From the NCBI GenBank assembly GCA_028532985.1, contig JANCIK010000012.1:1488001-1552000 (forward strand): a DNA stretch of 64,000 nt, in the 5' to 3' direction. Shown one piece after another: positions 55,653-64,000 of this stretch. Below the pieces are notes generated by a model. The model was not told the origin of the DNA, ran no database searches, and was given only the letters and a program-made list of their open reading frames with translations. Position 1 is the stretch's first letter. The number at the start of each line of letters is the position of its first letter. This DNA is from Stropharia rugosoannulata. Its lineage: Eukaryota; Basidiomycota; Agaricomycetes; Agaricales; Strophariaceae. Made by a program: the position numbers and the translations under genes.

Positions 55653-58600
55653 ATGTCCTCCCTCGCCAGCTCCATCCCCATGCTCAGTGAAGATGCACGT
55701 ATTGAAAGTGTGCAGTGCAATGTATTGCTTTATCTGTGCATGTTCCGCATCCGCTGCGGATTGCAGTACTCTATTGAAGGGAGGGAGCTTCGCCACAGCA
55801 ATCCATATGCCCGCCTTCTAATGAAGGAGATTGTAAGCTTTAATTAATCCATTCATTGATACTATTAACATTTTGTATACAGGAATTCACATTGATACAC
55901 ATCTTGATGTGAGTCATGAAAGGTTACCGGCTGTGCCAACCCTATCTTCTGGACGAACTTGCCTCCAATGGGTATGGCATCGCCTGGTGGTTTGATGGGA
56001 TCATGCTACCGGCGGGATACGATCCCGAATTTTTGCACCGTGAAGATGAACTGCTTCTGTCGATGACAGAAACAATGCCAGTCTGGTGGTTAGCACTGGC
56101 TGACGAAATGCTCGACTACAACAACACTGCTGCGTCAATTCGCCATCACTTTGTCATCCTGTTGACGTTCATGCTCGATTTCTATGATGCTACAAACCTG
56201 ATGCCAGATCTGCCAGGAAGTCCAGTCCCATATGTGGAGATACCTGGATTGGCACGACAACCGGCAGGCAACAACCCAACTATCGAGCAGAGGTGCGAAC
56301 CATGCGCACACAAAGACAAAAAAACTTGCATGGCTACATTTTTATTTCGAACTGCTGAAGGCTGAATTCGAGAGGGGACAGGATGGTGGGCCTCAAGAGC
56401 CCAGAGAGATGGTTTGGGAGAGGCTGGGCCTGCCACTGGCATCGACATTTGTTTACCCCCTGCTGGCCCCCAACCCTAATGTCTTGGGGAGAAATTGTCT
56501 TTTCCCACATTACATTAGCCCACTGCCAGAAGAGCCGATCTTGCTACAATCGAGCAGCACCTCGTCGTCGTCAGACACTGCCGGTCCATCGGATCAACCC
56601 AGGACATTCATCCTTCAACATGGCACAGCATCTGTTGACGAGCTGATGAAATATCTGCGTGGCCGAAAAGCAAAATACGGCAGCTGGCATAGAGTGCAAA
56701 GAAAGGGCTCAGGCTGCCGATCCCCCTATGGCCGAGGGTGAGGACATTGAGGACAAAGATGATGCACCCATGGAGGTGCCTGAAGGGGAAGCATTGGCAC
56801 AGAAGTCCAATGCACCAATGGAGGTGCAGCAGGGGAACGAACTTGAAGATGAGGACGATGCACCAATGGAGGTGCCAGCAGACGATGCGGACGAAGAAGA
56901 GGACGAGCTGCTGATGACTGTTCTGCCAGCCACTGACATCCTTACTGCACAGCCACCAGTAAGCAACACACCAGAAGATGTCACATCAGATGAGGACGAC
57001 CCCCCAATGAATGTACCTGCAAGTCAGGCAACAGTGATCACCGGCAAGGATGACAAGGATGAAGATGAGCCGCTGATGTCAGTGGCTGCCGATCCCATTA
57101 TTGAGATCAGCAGTGATGATGAAGATGACCCCCCCATGAATGTGCCGGCTGCGCCCCTCATGGGTCATTATCGCACACAAGATGACAGCGATGATGCTGA
57201 CTCGCCACCAATGAGTAAGTGCCTTGATCCACAGCGACCTGTAGTTTTGACCAATATTATTAGACATTGAGAGGTCTGCCGCAGGGCTAGACTCGAATCA
57301 CAAGAAACACAACACACACAACCCCAGCAGAGCGAGATCCTATCCCCTAGATCAAGTGATGCTCTTCAGCTATGTGGGTTATAGATGTCTATGCTTCTCC
57401 TGGTACCTCTCCGCTGACCGGACTGTGATGTTTAAGGGTCTCATAAGTTCAGTCCAGATGTCTGCTGTACAGTGCCTGCAAGTTTGTTTTTAAGGAGGGG
57501 TTCAATTCTAGAAGTCACAGATTAATGTCTGGGCGACCTCCGCTGAGTGCAGGGTATCAATAGTAATGTATAGTTTTGATGGTGGCTCTGCAGGGCTTAT
57601 TCTGCTGAGTGGGTTTGAGGTCCGGTGACCAATGCAGATGCTCACACAAGCTGGTATTCCCAATTGTGCCTCACTCTGCTGACTATCCAAAGTCGTTCTG
57701 CTGGGACTGTCCAAAGTCCTATTCTGCTGATGCTATCCAGAACCTTGTTCACCTGGTGGTGCAGTCTCGATTCACAAAACACTACAGCGCAAGTTTTCGT
57801 ACACGGTTGCACTGACTCCCTGCTGAGCTCTCCAAATGACCTGGTGGCCTGAAGCTATCCAAAACTTCTATAATTCACAATACACTTCACAGTTAAAACC
57901 CTAACAAAAGCTAAACACAGCCTGCTGACGGTCTGGGACGAAGCCCAACACATAGATCTAGTGGGTAGACAATTGCTTGATTTCTGTAGTTACAATTACA
58001 AGTTTATATAGACAGGCCCTGTGTACTAATTTAGGTGGAGAGTCCATACTAGAAATGCCGGACCAAAGGTCTGCTGAGCGCATGTGCCTCCGCTGGGTGT
58101 TTTGATGACTACTCTGCTGAGCATGACCTGGGCCTGTTGTGTTGCCAGACTCCATCGAGAGACATTGTTAAACTCCGCTGGGCAGTTCCTTCTTGGTCAT
58201 CGAGGCCTGGCTACCGCTGCCAAAGTTCCCCAGCAGAGTCCGTGCTGTGTGCATTGTTTATTCCCTCGGGCATCACATGCTCCAGTGCACGCGCCACGGT
58301 CACCTGACGAGTGGACTTAGGCAAATTTCGCCTTCGTGATGTGTTCTGCTGAGCCCCCTTTGAGATGCTGTCTACACACAGTCCTGCTCATCACCTTTGA
58401 TATTTTCTGCTCAGCTGTACTCCTGCCGTCCGCTGGGGAGACAGTAACTGTTATGTACTCTGCTGACAGCTATTCCGGGTGCTTCAACTGTGTACTTATG
58501 ACCTGTACAGTCCGCTGAACCCCACGCAACCGTCCGCTGAGCACATGCGTGAAAGATTTGTGATACACATGCTGAGCACTGAGGCGGCTGACCAGGCTAG

Positions 58601-58792
58601 TCACTGCTCTGCTGTACCCTGGCACACCAGCCCAAAACGCCTGCTGTGGCTACATTACAGCTTTGGTGTAAACGCAGGCCTGTCAACGTCCCCATTGATT
58701 TCGACAACGACAACGCCAGTTCAGTAGGCACTTCTCTTCCTTCCACCTGGAGCCCCAACTCAAGCTCCAATTCTGATGATTATGATGACTAG
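55653..58792 (+). pseudogene. Acidic PPMEVP-repeat protein, KDZ-2 copy, interrupted
   Basis: Exon 1 (55653-55832) matches the KDZ-1 gene. Exon 2 from 55883 meets TGA at 55910-55912, then resumes as MKGYRLCQPYLLDE and shifts frame at an A run near 56326 and again near 56660-56740. The repeats (DDAPMEVP, DDPPMNVP, DEPLMSV) are more numerous, about seven or eight. The last intron and exon are split by the solo LTR 57268-58685. The final exon begins at 58686 and ends at TAG 58790-58792 with the same SLPSTWSPNS tail as KDZ-1. Confidence 0.75.
57268..58685 (-). repeat. Gypsy solo LTR with variant motif
   Basis: A 1418-bp inverted LTR runs from TGAGAGGTCT to GCCTGTCA, homologous along its length to the gypsy LTR at 17490-18684. 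Flanks ACAT and ACGT fit a 4-bp duplication ACGT with one CpG transition. Instead of GCGCGC palindromes it carries some 15-20 copies of TCYGCTGRG. No internal gypsy DNA remains. Confidence 0.83.
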
Positions 58793-58898
58793 GACGCCGA
58801 TGCAGATGGGGAAGTGGACTCGCAGGTCTGAGCATCTTGCTGACCAAATTTGTCCCATCGCATTGCACCGCCGGTCGTCCTTCGTCATCTTGTGTCTT
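58793..58898. other. KDZ-2 DNA downstream of the repeat protein
   Basis: Non-coding and alignable to 23880-23978 of KDZ-1, including the shared GCACCGCCGGTC motif. Confidence 0.6.
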
Positions 58899-60378
58899 TG
58901 TTGGAGTTGGCCAAGCCAGCATCGGTGATGGAGCTCATTAATTGGAATGGACATTAGTAATTAGATTACTAATCTACCTACATACAGAATTTTCTAGTAA
59001 ATATTCCGTAGTGTATTTAAGCGCTCATAGGGCAACCCAATAAACAACCTTTTATTCGTCTATCTTTCCAATAGGTTATGAGCCCTGACACTCAGTAACT
59101 GACTCGCCCTCTCTTACTGAACACTGCGCACCCGTTGTTCTATTTTTGTCACCATGATGTCACTCTCTGATTGCATTATCTCTGGCGTCACCAAACTCGA
59201 TGGGACCAATTACCACGACTGGAAATTCGCTGTCAGTATTGTACTTCGATCACGTGGTTGCTGGGAGGTTGTTTCTGGCATGACGAAGAAGCCGAGCAAT
59301 GTGAAGGAGTTGGAGGATTGGATGAAGAAGGCCGAGGATGGACTTATGATTATTGGACTCACCGTGCAGCCGAGCCAATACATCTACATCCGAGACGCTG
59401 CCGATGGTGCTGCAGCATGGGAATTGCTTCGATCCGTGCACGAGAAGAACAGCCGAGCAACTCGCATCTCACTCAAGCAGCAGTTCTATGGCTTCGAGCA
59501 TGACCCCACTATGCCAATGCAGTCATATGTCAACAGCATCACGGACTTGGCTGGCAAGCTGAAGGCAATTGGCATCACCCTGACTGATGAAGAAGTCACC
59601 GATGTTTTGATCTTCAATTTGAATGCTGATTACACAAGCATCGCATCTACTCTCACGGCTTCAAAGGCAGACTTATCAATTTCTGACGTCACAGGTGCAT
59701 TATTGGAGGAGGAACGCAGGCGAGGCGGACCACTTGAGACCGAGTCTGCAAATACAGGACTTTATTCAGATGGTCGAGGCCCTCCTGGACGGAATGGACC
59801 TTACCGAGATCGAAGGGATGGACTGGCCAACAACCAGACATGTTACCGCTGCTGCCGCACTGGTCACATTGCCAAATTCTGTCATGCAACGACGTATGCC
59901 GACGGGAGCAAGATTCTGGCTGAACCGGAGAAAGCCGAGGACAGGTCATCTTTTGCTCAAACAGTGAATGAGACACTGAACGACATTATCACCTATTGAG
60001 TCAGATTTATGGGAAGGATATTTAGGTTGCAGATGCTGTGTGTCTGCATAAGTACATTTTGGTTTGTCGATGCTGTGTGCCGACATGTGTGGGATTATCT
60101 TGATACCAGATGCTAAGTGCCTGGGAATTTCGGAGCGGATGCTGTGTGCCTGCAAACTTTGATGAACAGTGAAGAAGATACCAAATGCTGGCTTGAGGGG
60201 GAGTGTTGGAGTTGGCCAAGCCAGCATCGGTGATGGAGCTCATTAATTGGAATGGACATTAGTAATTAGATTACTAATCTACCTATGTACAGAATTTTCT
60301 AGTAAATATTCTGTAGTGTATTTAAGCGCTCATAGGGCAACCCAATAAACAACCTTTTATTCGTCTATCTTTCCAATA
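58899..60378 (+). mobile_element. Gag-only copia element with both LTRs
   Basis: Two 175-bp LTRs (58899-59073 and 60204-60378, about three differences), TGTTGG to CCAATA, are flanked by a perfect 5-bp duplication GTCTT (58894-58898, 60379-60383). The initiator-tRNA primer site GGTTATGAGCCCTG follows the 5' LTR and GAGGGGGAG precedes the 3' LTR. The only gene is a 281-codon Gag. It is a complete, non-autonomous element of the kind described in plants as terminal-repeat retrotransposons with a GAG domain. It must borrow pol from another copia. Confidence 0.88.
59154..59999 (+). CDS. Copia-type Gag of gag-only element
   Basis: 281 residues with the copia Gag start (LDGTNYHDWKFAVSIVLRS), helical core with FEHDPTMPMQSYV, and a CCHC knuckle CYRCCRTGHIAKFC near residue 230. 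It stops at TGA 59997-59999 with no protease or pol downstream; the next 200 bases hold four short repeats of the type GATGCTGTGTGCCTG before the polypurine tract. The frame is open, consistent with recent mobilisation. The 5' LTR supplies its promoter. Confidence 0.87.
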   Translation: MMSLSDCIISGVTKLDGTNYHDWKFAVSIVLRSRGCWEVVSGMTKKPSNVKELEDWMKKAEDGLMIIGLTVQPSQYIYIRDAADGAAAWELLRSVHEKNSRATRISLKQQFYGFEHDPTMPMQSYVNSITDLAGKLKAIGITLTDEEVTDVLIFNLNADYTSIASTLTASKADLSISDVTGALLEEERRRGGPLETESANTGLYSDGRGPPGRNGPYRDRRDGLANNQTCYRCCRTGHIAKFCHATTYADGSKILAEPEKAEDRSSFAQTVNETLNDIITY

Positions 60379-60383
60379 GTCTT

Positions 60384-60629
60384 TTGTTTTGTTTTTTTTG
60401 CTCCATTTATGCAGTTGTGTATTCATATGTACTTGCATGATTAATTTCATTGAATCTTTTTGAACATGTTTATATTACCCCAAGCAGGTTTTCAGTCAGT
60501 TACATCTGCAAATGTAGATTTTCTGCAAAAAACTAAGCATAACCACCACTTGGTTAGTCAAGGTTAATGGGCTAGGAATTAGCCTGTATCCATTTGGCCT
60601 TGATGTCTTAGAGCCTTATATGCTTGAAG
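60384..60629. other. KDZ-2 spacer where the dioxygenase would lie
   Basis: AT-rich and non-coding. In KDZ-1 the corresponding interval, between the repeat-protein gene and the terminal repeat, holds the TET/JBP gene. No trace of it is visible here. Confidence 0.6.
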
Positions 60630-61502
60630 ACAAAATGATCGGATGAAACTGGCGGCCACACCGGCAGTCTCAGCATACTCTGTTAGTCATTTGATTTGCA
60701 CAAGTCTTTTAAATGTACCCTAATATGTGACAGTGTATATTTACTGGAAAGCAGGTAATCCGACTTTGTAATGGGAAACCACTGGCCTCACTGCCGGCCT
60801 TATACCACATTTAAAGACTTTGTTTAGACCAGCTCAGACTGTATCTTTGCGTGAATAAAACACTAGTTATATAACTGTATGCAGCCTGGCCTACCAAACA
60901 TGAACACTAGTTGATGAGGCAGAACTGCCAGTCTGATTGCCGGTGTACATTCTTTTAGAACCCCGACAAATCCATCACAAGCATAGAAGATCATGTGACT
61001 CCCTGTTGAATTTGTGCTTACGACAGCCGGCCAGATTTGTACCAGGCAGCCGGAGCTGATGCCCAATGATGCCGGCTGTGTATCTGCCAATTGCCGGCCA
61101 ATCATAATAAAATTAATTGGATTGCCGGTCTCAAATTGAATATCAAACAGGCAGCCGGGTACTGAACATGAAACCACTGGCCTAAATGACATTTGCTGGC
61201 CAATGGATACAATTTTGTAATATTACGATAAAATCTTGATCAGTTGCCGGTTTGAAATCCAACATTTAGTGGAACAAACCGGCGGTTATGTCCTTCAATT
61301 GCCGGTTGTTGTTCTCCCCAGTGGCAATTCCATTTGTTGAAAATGGCCCTGTAATTCACAGTCAAATACTAGCTTCCCATTAGTCCTGTGTAGCACGGTA
61401 ATATACTAGGTTTTCATTAGCTCAAAATAACTCTGTGATCCACGGTATAATAATAGTTCACTGTACTACTATAGATCACGGTACCCAGCCACTGTCCTAT
61501 GT
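60630..61502 (-). repeat. KDZ-2 right terminal inverted repeat
   Basis: Inverse partner of 51537-52420, ending CACTGTCCTATGT before the CATTGATA duplication. It contains many GCCGGY sites. Confidence 0.8.
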
Positions 61503-61510
61503 CATTGATA

Positions 61511-62073
61511 ACTGGATGAAACACCACATTGCCAACACCCTCAGAATAGACGATAGAATCATCTGCAAGACAAATTGGGACAGAGTGAGGTTTGTACTCC
61601 ACAATCCAGTCTTGATGAGGCGTCATATGGCTAGTTGCACCTGTATCTGCAAGCCAGTCGAAATCGTTGCCTTGTGCATCACCTGTAGCAAGTGCAGATG
61701 CAAAACCTGCATACTCGACAATTTGCGATGTCTCCTCTGCTGGGGGCAAAGCAGAGTGTGCCATTTGACCAACAGCTGCCAGAGTTGACCACATGCTAAC
61801 TGGGTCATGCAGAATGTGAGCCAAGTGTGATTTAAGCTTGTTCTGAACATGACTGTGGATGTAGCCAGCAGCAGCCATTGACTTGCTTGTCCACATGTCA
61901 TGTGCCTTGATCTCAGCCATAGACGGCGTGAGAGAGAGCAGAGGACGCTTGCATTCACCTGTAACCAGATGCCATAGCTCCTGAGAGTGTAACCATGCTT
62001 TCATGTTGCAAGACCAGAGTTGGTAGTTGGTAGTGCTCAGTTTGTCAAACTGAGGTGTTGCAAAGAAACTCAT
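61511..62073 (-). pseudogene. Copia gag N-terminus, parted by KDZ-2
   Basis: Starts MSFFATPQFDKLSTTNYQLW and runs open through protease LADTGATSHM to HPVIND at the KDZ-2 edge. The sequence would continue at 51528 across the CATTGATA duplication. Gag and protease are intact here, but downstream pol is broken, so the element is dead. Confidence 0.85.
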
Positions 62074-62791
62074 GGTTGCAGGTGAAGCAAAATGGTGAAC
62101 AACGTGATGTGGTATGAAGTGGTAGCTGAGAATGGCGCAAACGATGTGGCAAAGTTGCGAGACAAGCTGGGCTGAAATGCACGAGCAGTTGGCAGAACAC
62201 TTGCAGTATCACAATTGGGCCAAGTTGAGCACTTGCAGTAAAACGTCGATTGCACGAGCAGCACTAAACCGATTGACACAAGATTGAACCAAGGTATAGT
62301 TCAACGATGCAGAACATGTGTGATTGAGTTGTGCGAGCGACAGTGACAATGTGCTAGTGCAGTGAGCAAAACTGTTTCAGAGTGTCAATTGGATGGAGTT
62401 GAGCACTCTGGTGAAGAACAGTGAATTGCGAGTGAACAGCTGATTGTGATAACCTGTGAGTGGGCAAGTGACGAGAGGCACATGTAACAATGAGGTCCTC
62501 GAAAGAACCACATGTTTCGACAATCAGAGGAGCCTGGGGAGCGAAGTCTCTGGTGAACACCAAGAGAGTTCTATTGACCTAAAACCAAAAGAAGCAGATT
62601 CCTCGATAACTGTGCAAGCTGGTGGAACGCAGGTGGTACCAGAATGACAGTCATGACATGGCAGTCATGCTCACGAAAAAACAAGGCAAAACAAACAATG
62701 ATAAGTGTTAGGTTGAATACCAAGCCACTCAGTGGAGAAAGGACAGTAGAGAAGTGATGAGTAGGATGCTCAGAGTGCAGGGCTCATAACC
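62074..62791 (-). other. Copia leader and primer site, minus strand
   Basis: Non-coding leader comparable with 39636-39920, with GTTGAGCACT phrases. The inverted initiator-tRNA primer site lies at 62777-62791. Confidence 0.7.
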
Positions 62792-62995
62792 TGTTGAAAG
62801 CAGACTGCTTACAGGCGCAGAGAGCAAACCTAACTCACACAGAGATAGTGGTGGTAAGAGATTAAGAGGCATCTACACTAGTACATGCCTTATATACTAC
62901 CATAAGCAAGATTAACTATATATGGAGCATACTAATTATAGTACACAATATCTAATCTACTGCTGATGGTCAAGTCCAATCCATGTAATCTAACA
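62792..62995 (-). repeat. Copia 5' LTR, subtype B, inverted
   Basis: A 204-bp LTR starting (in plus orientation) TGTTGAAAGC and ending TCTAACA. It is the 5' LTR of the minus-strand copia whose 3' LTR at 46854-47031 is subtype A. Confidence 0.88.
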
Positions 62996-64000
62996 TTTTA
63001 GTGAGTGGAAACAGTGCCTTTGTTCTGAAGCAACTGGCCCTGAATGGCTCTATGGTTTTATTAGTAAAGATGCATATATATATAGATAGAGCAAAGGGCG
63101 TACTTTAAAATTAGAAAGATGTAGCTTGACCTCCCAATCCATTTTTTTATGAATGAAAAACTGAAGATCAGAGACTTTGATATACTACTAGAGTTAGTAA
63201 GAGCCCAATGAAATATTGTTCAAACTCACTCTTTGTTCATCTAATGCTTGCTGATCAGCACCACATAGTGAATTAGGTCTTATAGTCGTGTTGAAGATAA
63301 GAACAATAGCCAAGATTGTTTCAAAGGCTTGAATACATACTGCAGAAGATGTGACAGTTGTACTGAGTATATGCAAGATGATGAGCAAGATTTCATAGTG
63401 GCTGCAAGCTAGTTTGGGATTTTGGACATGAGACAATTTAAAATCAAATGTCACTGGAATTTCATTTTAGCATGAGGTAGCAAATTTCTGATGTATTGAA
63501 ACTTATGTTGCTGGATCTGATCCGCTAGTTTGTGCAACCTGCCTCCAGTTCCAAAAAAGATGAATGCACATTTATTGCCAGAGTTGTCGTGCATATACTG
63601 CATGACTAGGGTAACAAATATGGAATACCAAGATATAAGTGTCAATGCCTTGATTTGGGCATATCCTTTCCTTGGTTGTGCATATTTGACCTAGAAAAGC
63701 AGTTAGTAATTCATCTATAAAGAGAGGATGAATCACACCAAGGTAAAGAAGAACCCATGCATGCATTTTTGTACAACATTTTCAGACCATATTTCGGCCA
63801 GTTGCAGTTGCTGGCCAAGAAGGGCACACACATAGTCTTGCCACTCTCCAGCAATGTGCTCACGCTTGAGAATGGTAGAAGTTGACAAGGATGATTTAAT
63901 GTTTTCTGCTGCTTGTATAGCTTCATTCTCAAGCTGCAGGTGGCCTTTGGGTGTACTAACAATGTCATTTACGATGGTCTGAAAGCATGGCATTTGGGGC
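62996..64000 (-). pseudogene. Unrecognised spliced gene or remnant, runs off the window
   Basis: Minus-strand frames near 63993-63733, 63766-63572, 63645-63451 and 63454-63194 look like successive short exons: charged helical segments (STSTILKREHIAGEWQDYV), then hydrophobic Leu/Ile-rich ones. The base composition is AT-rich and unlike the retrotransposons. I do not recognise a family and could not fix exon borders. It could be a host gene or an old element. The 5' end lies beyond 64000. Confidence 0.35.

Larger units (their letters stand above)
51537..61502. mobile_element. KDZ-2: sister TIR element, reduced and degenerate
   Basis: It is 9.97 kb, flanked by a perfect 8-bp duplication CATTGATA (51529-51536, 61503-61510). 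Termini CACATAGGACAGTGGC match KDZ-1. Imperfect inverted repeats run almost 900 bases. In plus order it has the Zn-cluster gene, the KDZ C-terminal fragment and the acidic-repeat gene, the same order as the minus-strand genes of KDZ-1. It lacks the dioxygenase and the AT-hook gene. A gypsy solo LTR and a gag-only copia are inserted in it. CCGG-centred motifs are frequent but often read CCGGCAG or CCGGCTG instead of CCGGCGG. Confidence 0.85.

Noticed and set aside
62996..64000. Naming the right-edge gene from its hydrophobic segments
   Set aside because: Exon limits and family are unclear, so no function is claimed.

Overview
The window comes from a filamentous basidiomycete, most likely an Agaricomycete. 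The host genes have short introns (about 50 bases, GT..AG). The mobile elements are of types common there: Ty1/copia and Ty3/gypsy LTR retrotransposons, a LINE with a C-terminal RNase H domain, and large TIR elements carrying KDZ-transposase remnants and a TET/JBP-type dioxygenase. Almost no ordinary host DNA is present. Only the last kilobase looks like part of a non-mobile gene.

Layout. 1-12.06 kb: copia copies in both orientations, including one with an intact 1498-residue Gag-Pol (2729-8443). 12.06-39.33 kb: a nested set whose order is fixed by target-site duplications. A LINE (14-bp duplication, poly(A) tail) sits in a minus-strand copia. A gypsy-type element with about 1.2-kb LTRs (duplication CCGC) sits in LINE ORF2. 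An 11.4-kb TIR element, KDZ-1 (21973-33351), sits in the gypsy protease frame. 39.3-51.5 kb: more copia fragments and two inverted copies of an AT-rich 1.05-kb TIR element, forming arms of a palindrome of about 2 kb. 51.54-61.50 kb: KDZ-2, a second member of the KDZ family with a perfect 8-bp duplication (CATTGATA), inserted in a minus-strand copia. It carries a gypsy solo LTR and a gag-only copia element. 61.5-63.0 kb: the 5' part of that copia. 63-64 kb: an unidentified minus-strand gene.

The most interesting content is the KDZ family. KDZ-1 encodes a TET/JBP-like 2-oxoglutarate/Fe(II) dioxygenase with its metal ligands present, an acidic-repeat protein, a small protein ending in a KDZ-transposase C-terminal domain, a decayed AT-hook protein, and a protein with a Zn2Cys6-like cysteine cluster plus coiled coil. 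The element is strewn with a CpG-rich motif, CCGGCGG(T), in coding and non-coding DNA alike (about three dozen copies by eye, about 1.4 expected). The surrounding gypsy element has its own dispersed motif (TGCGCGCA) and its own antisense five-exon gene with a similar cysteine cluster. A related gypsy solo LTR carries a third motif (TCYGCTGRG) at corresponding positions. I infer, without proof, that these are element-specific recognition systems: an element-coded DNA-binding protein and its own dispersed sites, possibly coupled in KDZ-1 to 5-methylcytosine oxidation, to counter host silencing.

Exon structures were derived by hand from splice signals and reading-phase continuity. No database search was possible. 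Family names rest on motif recognition.
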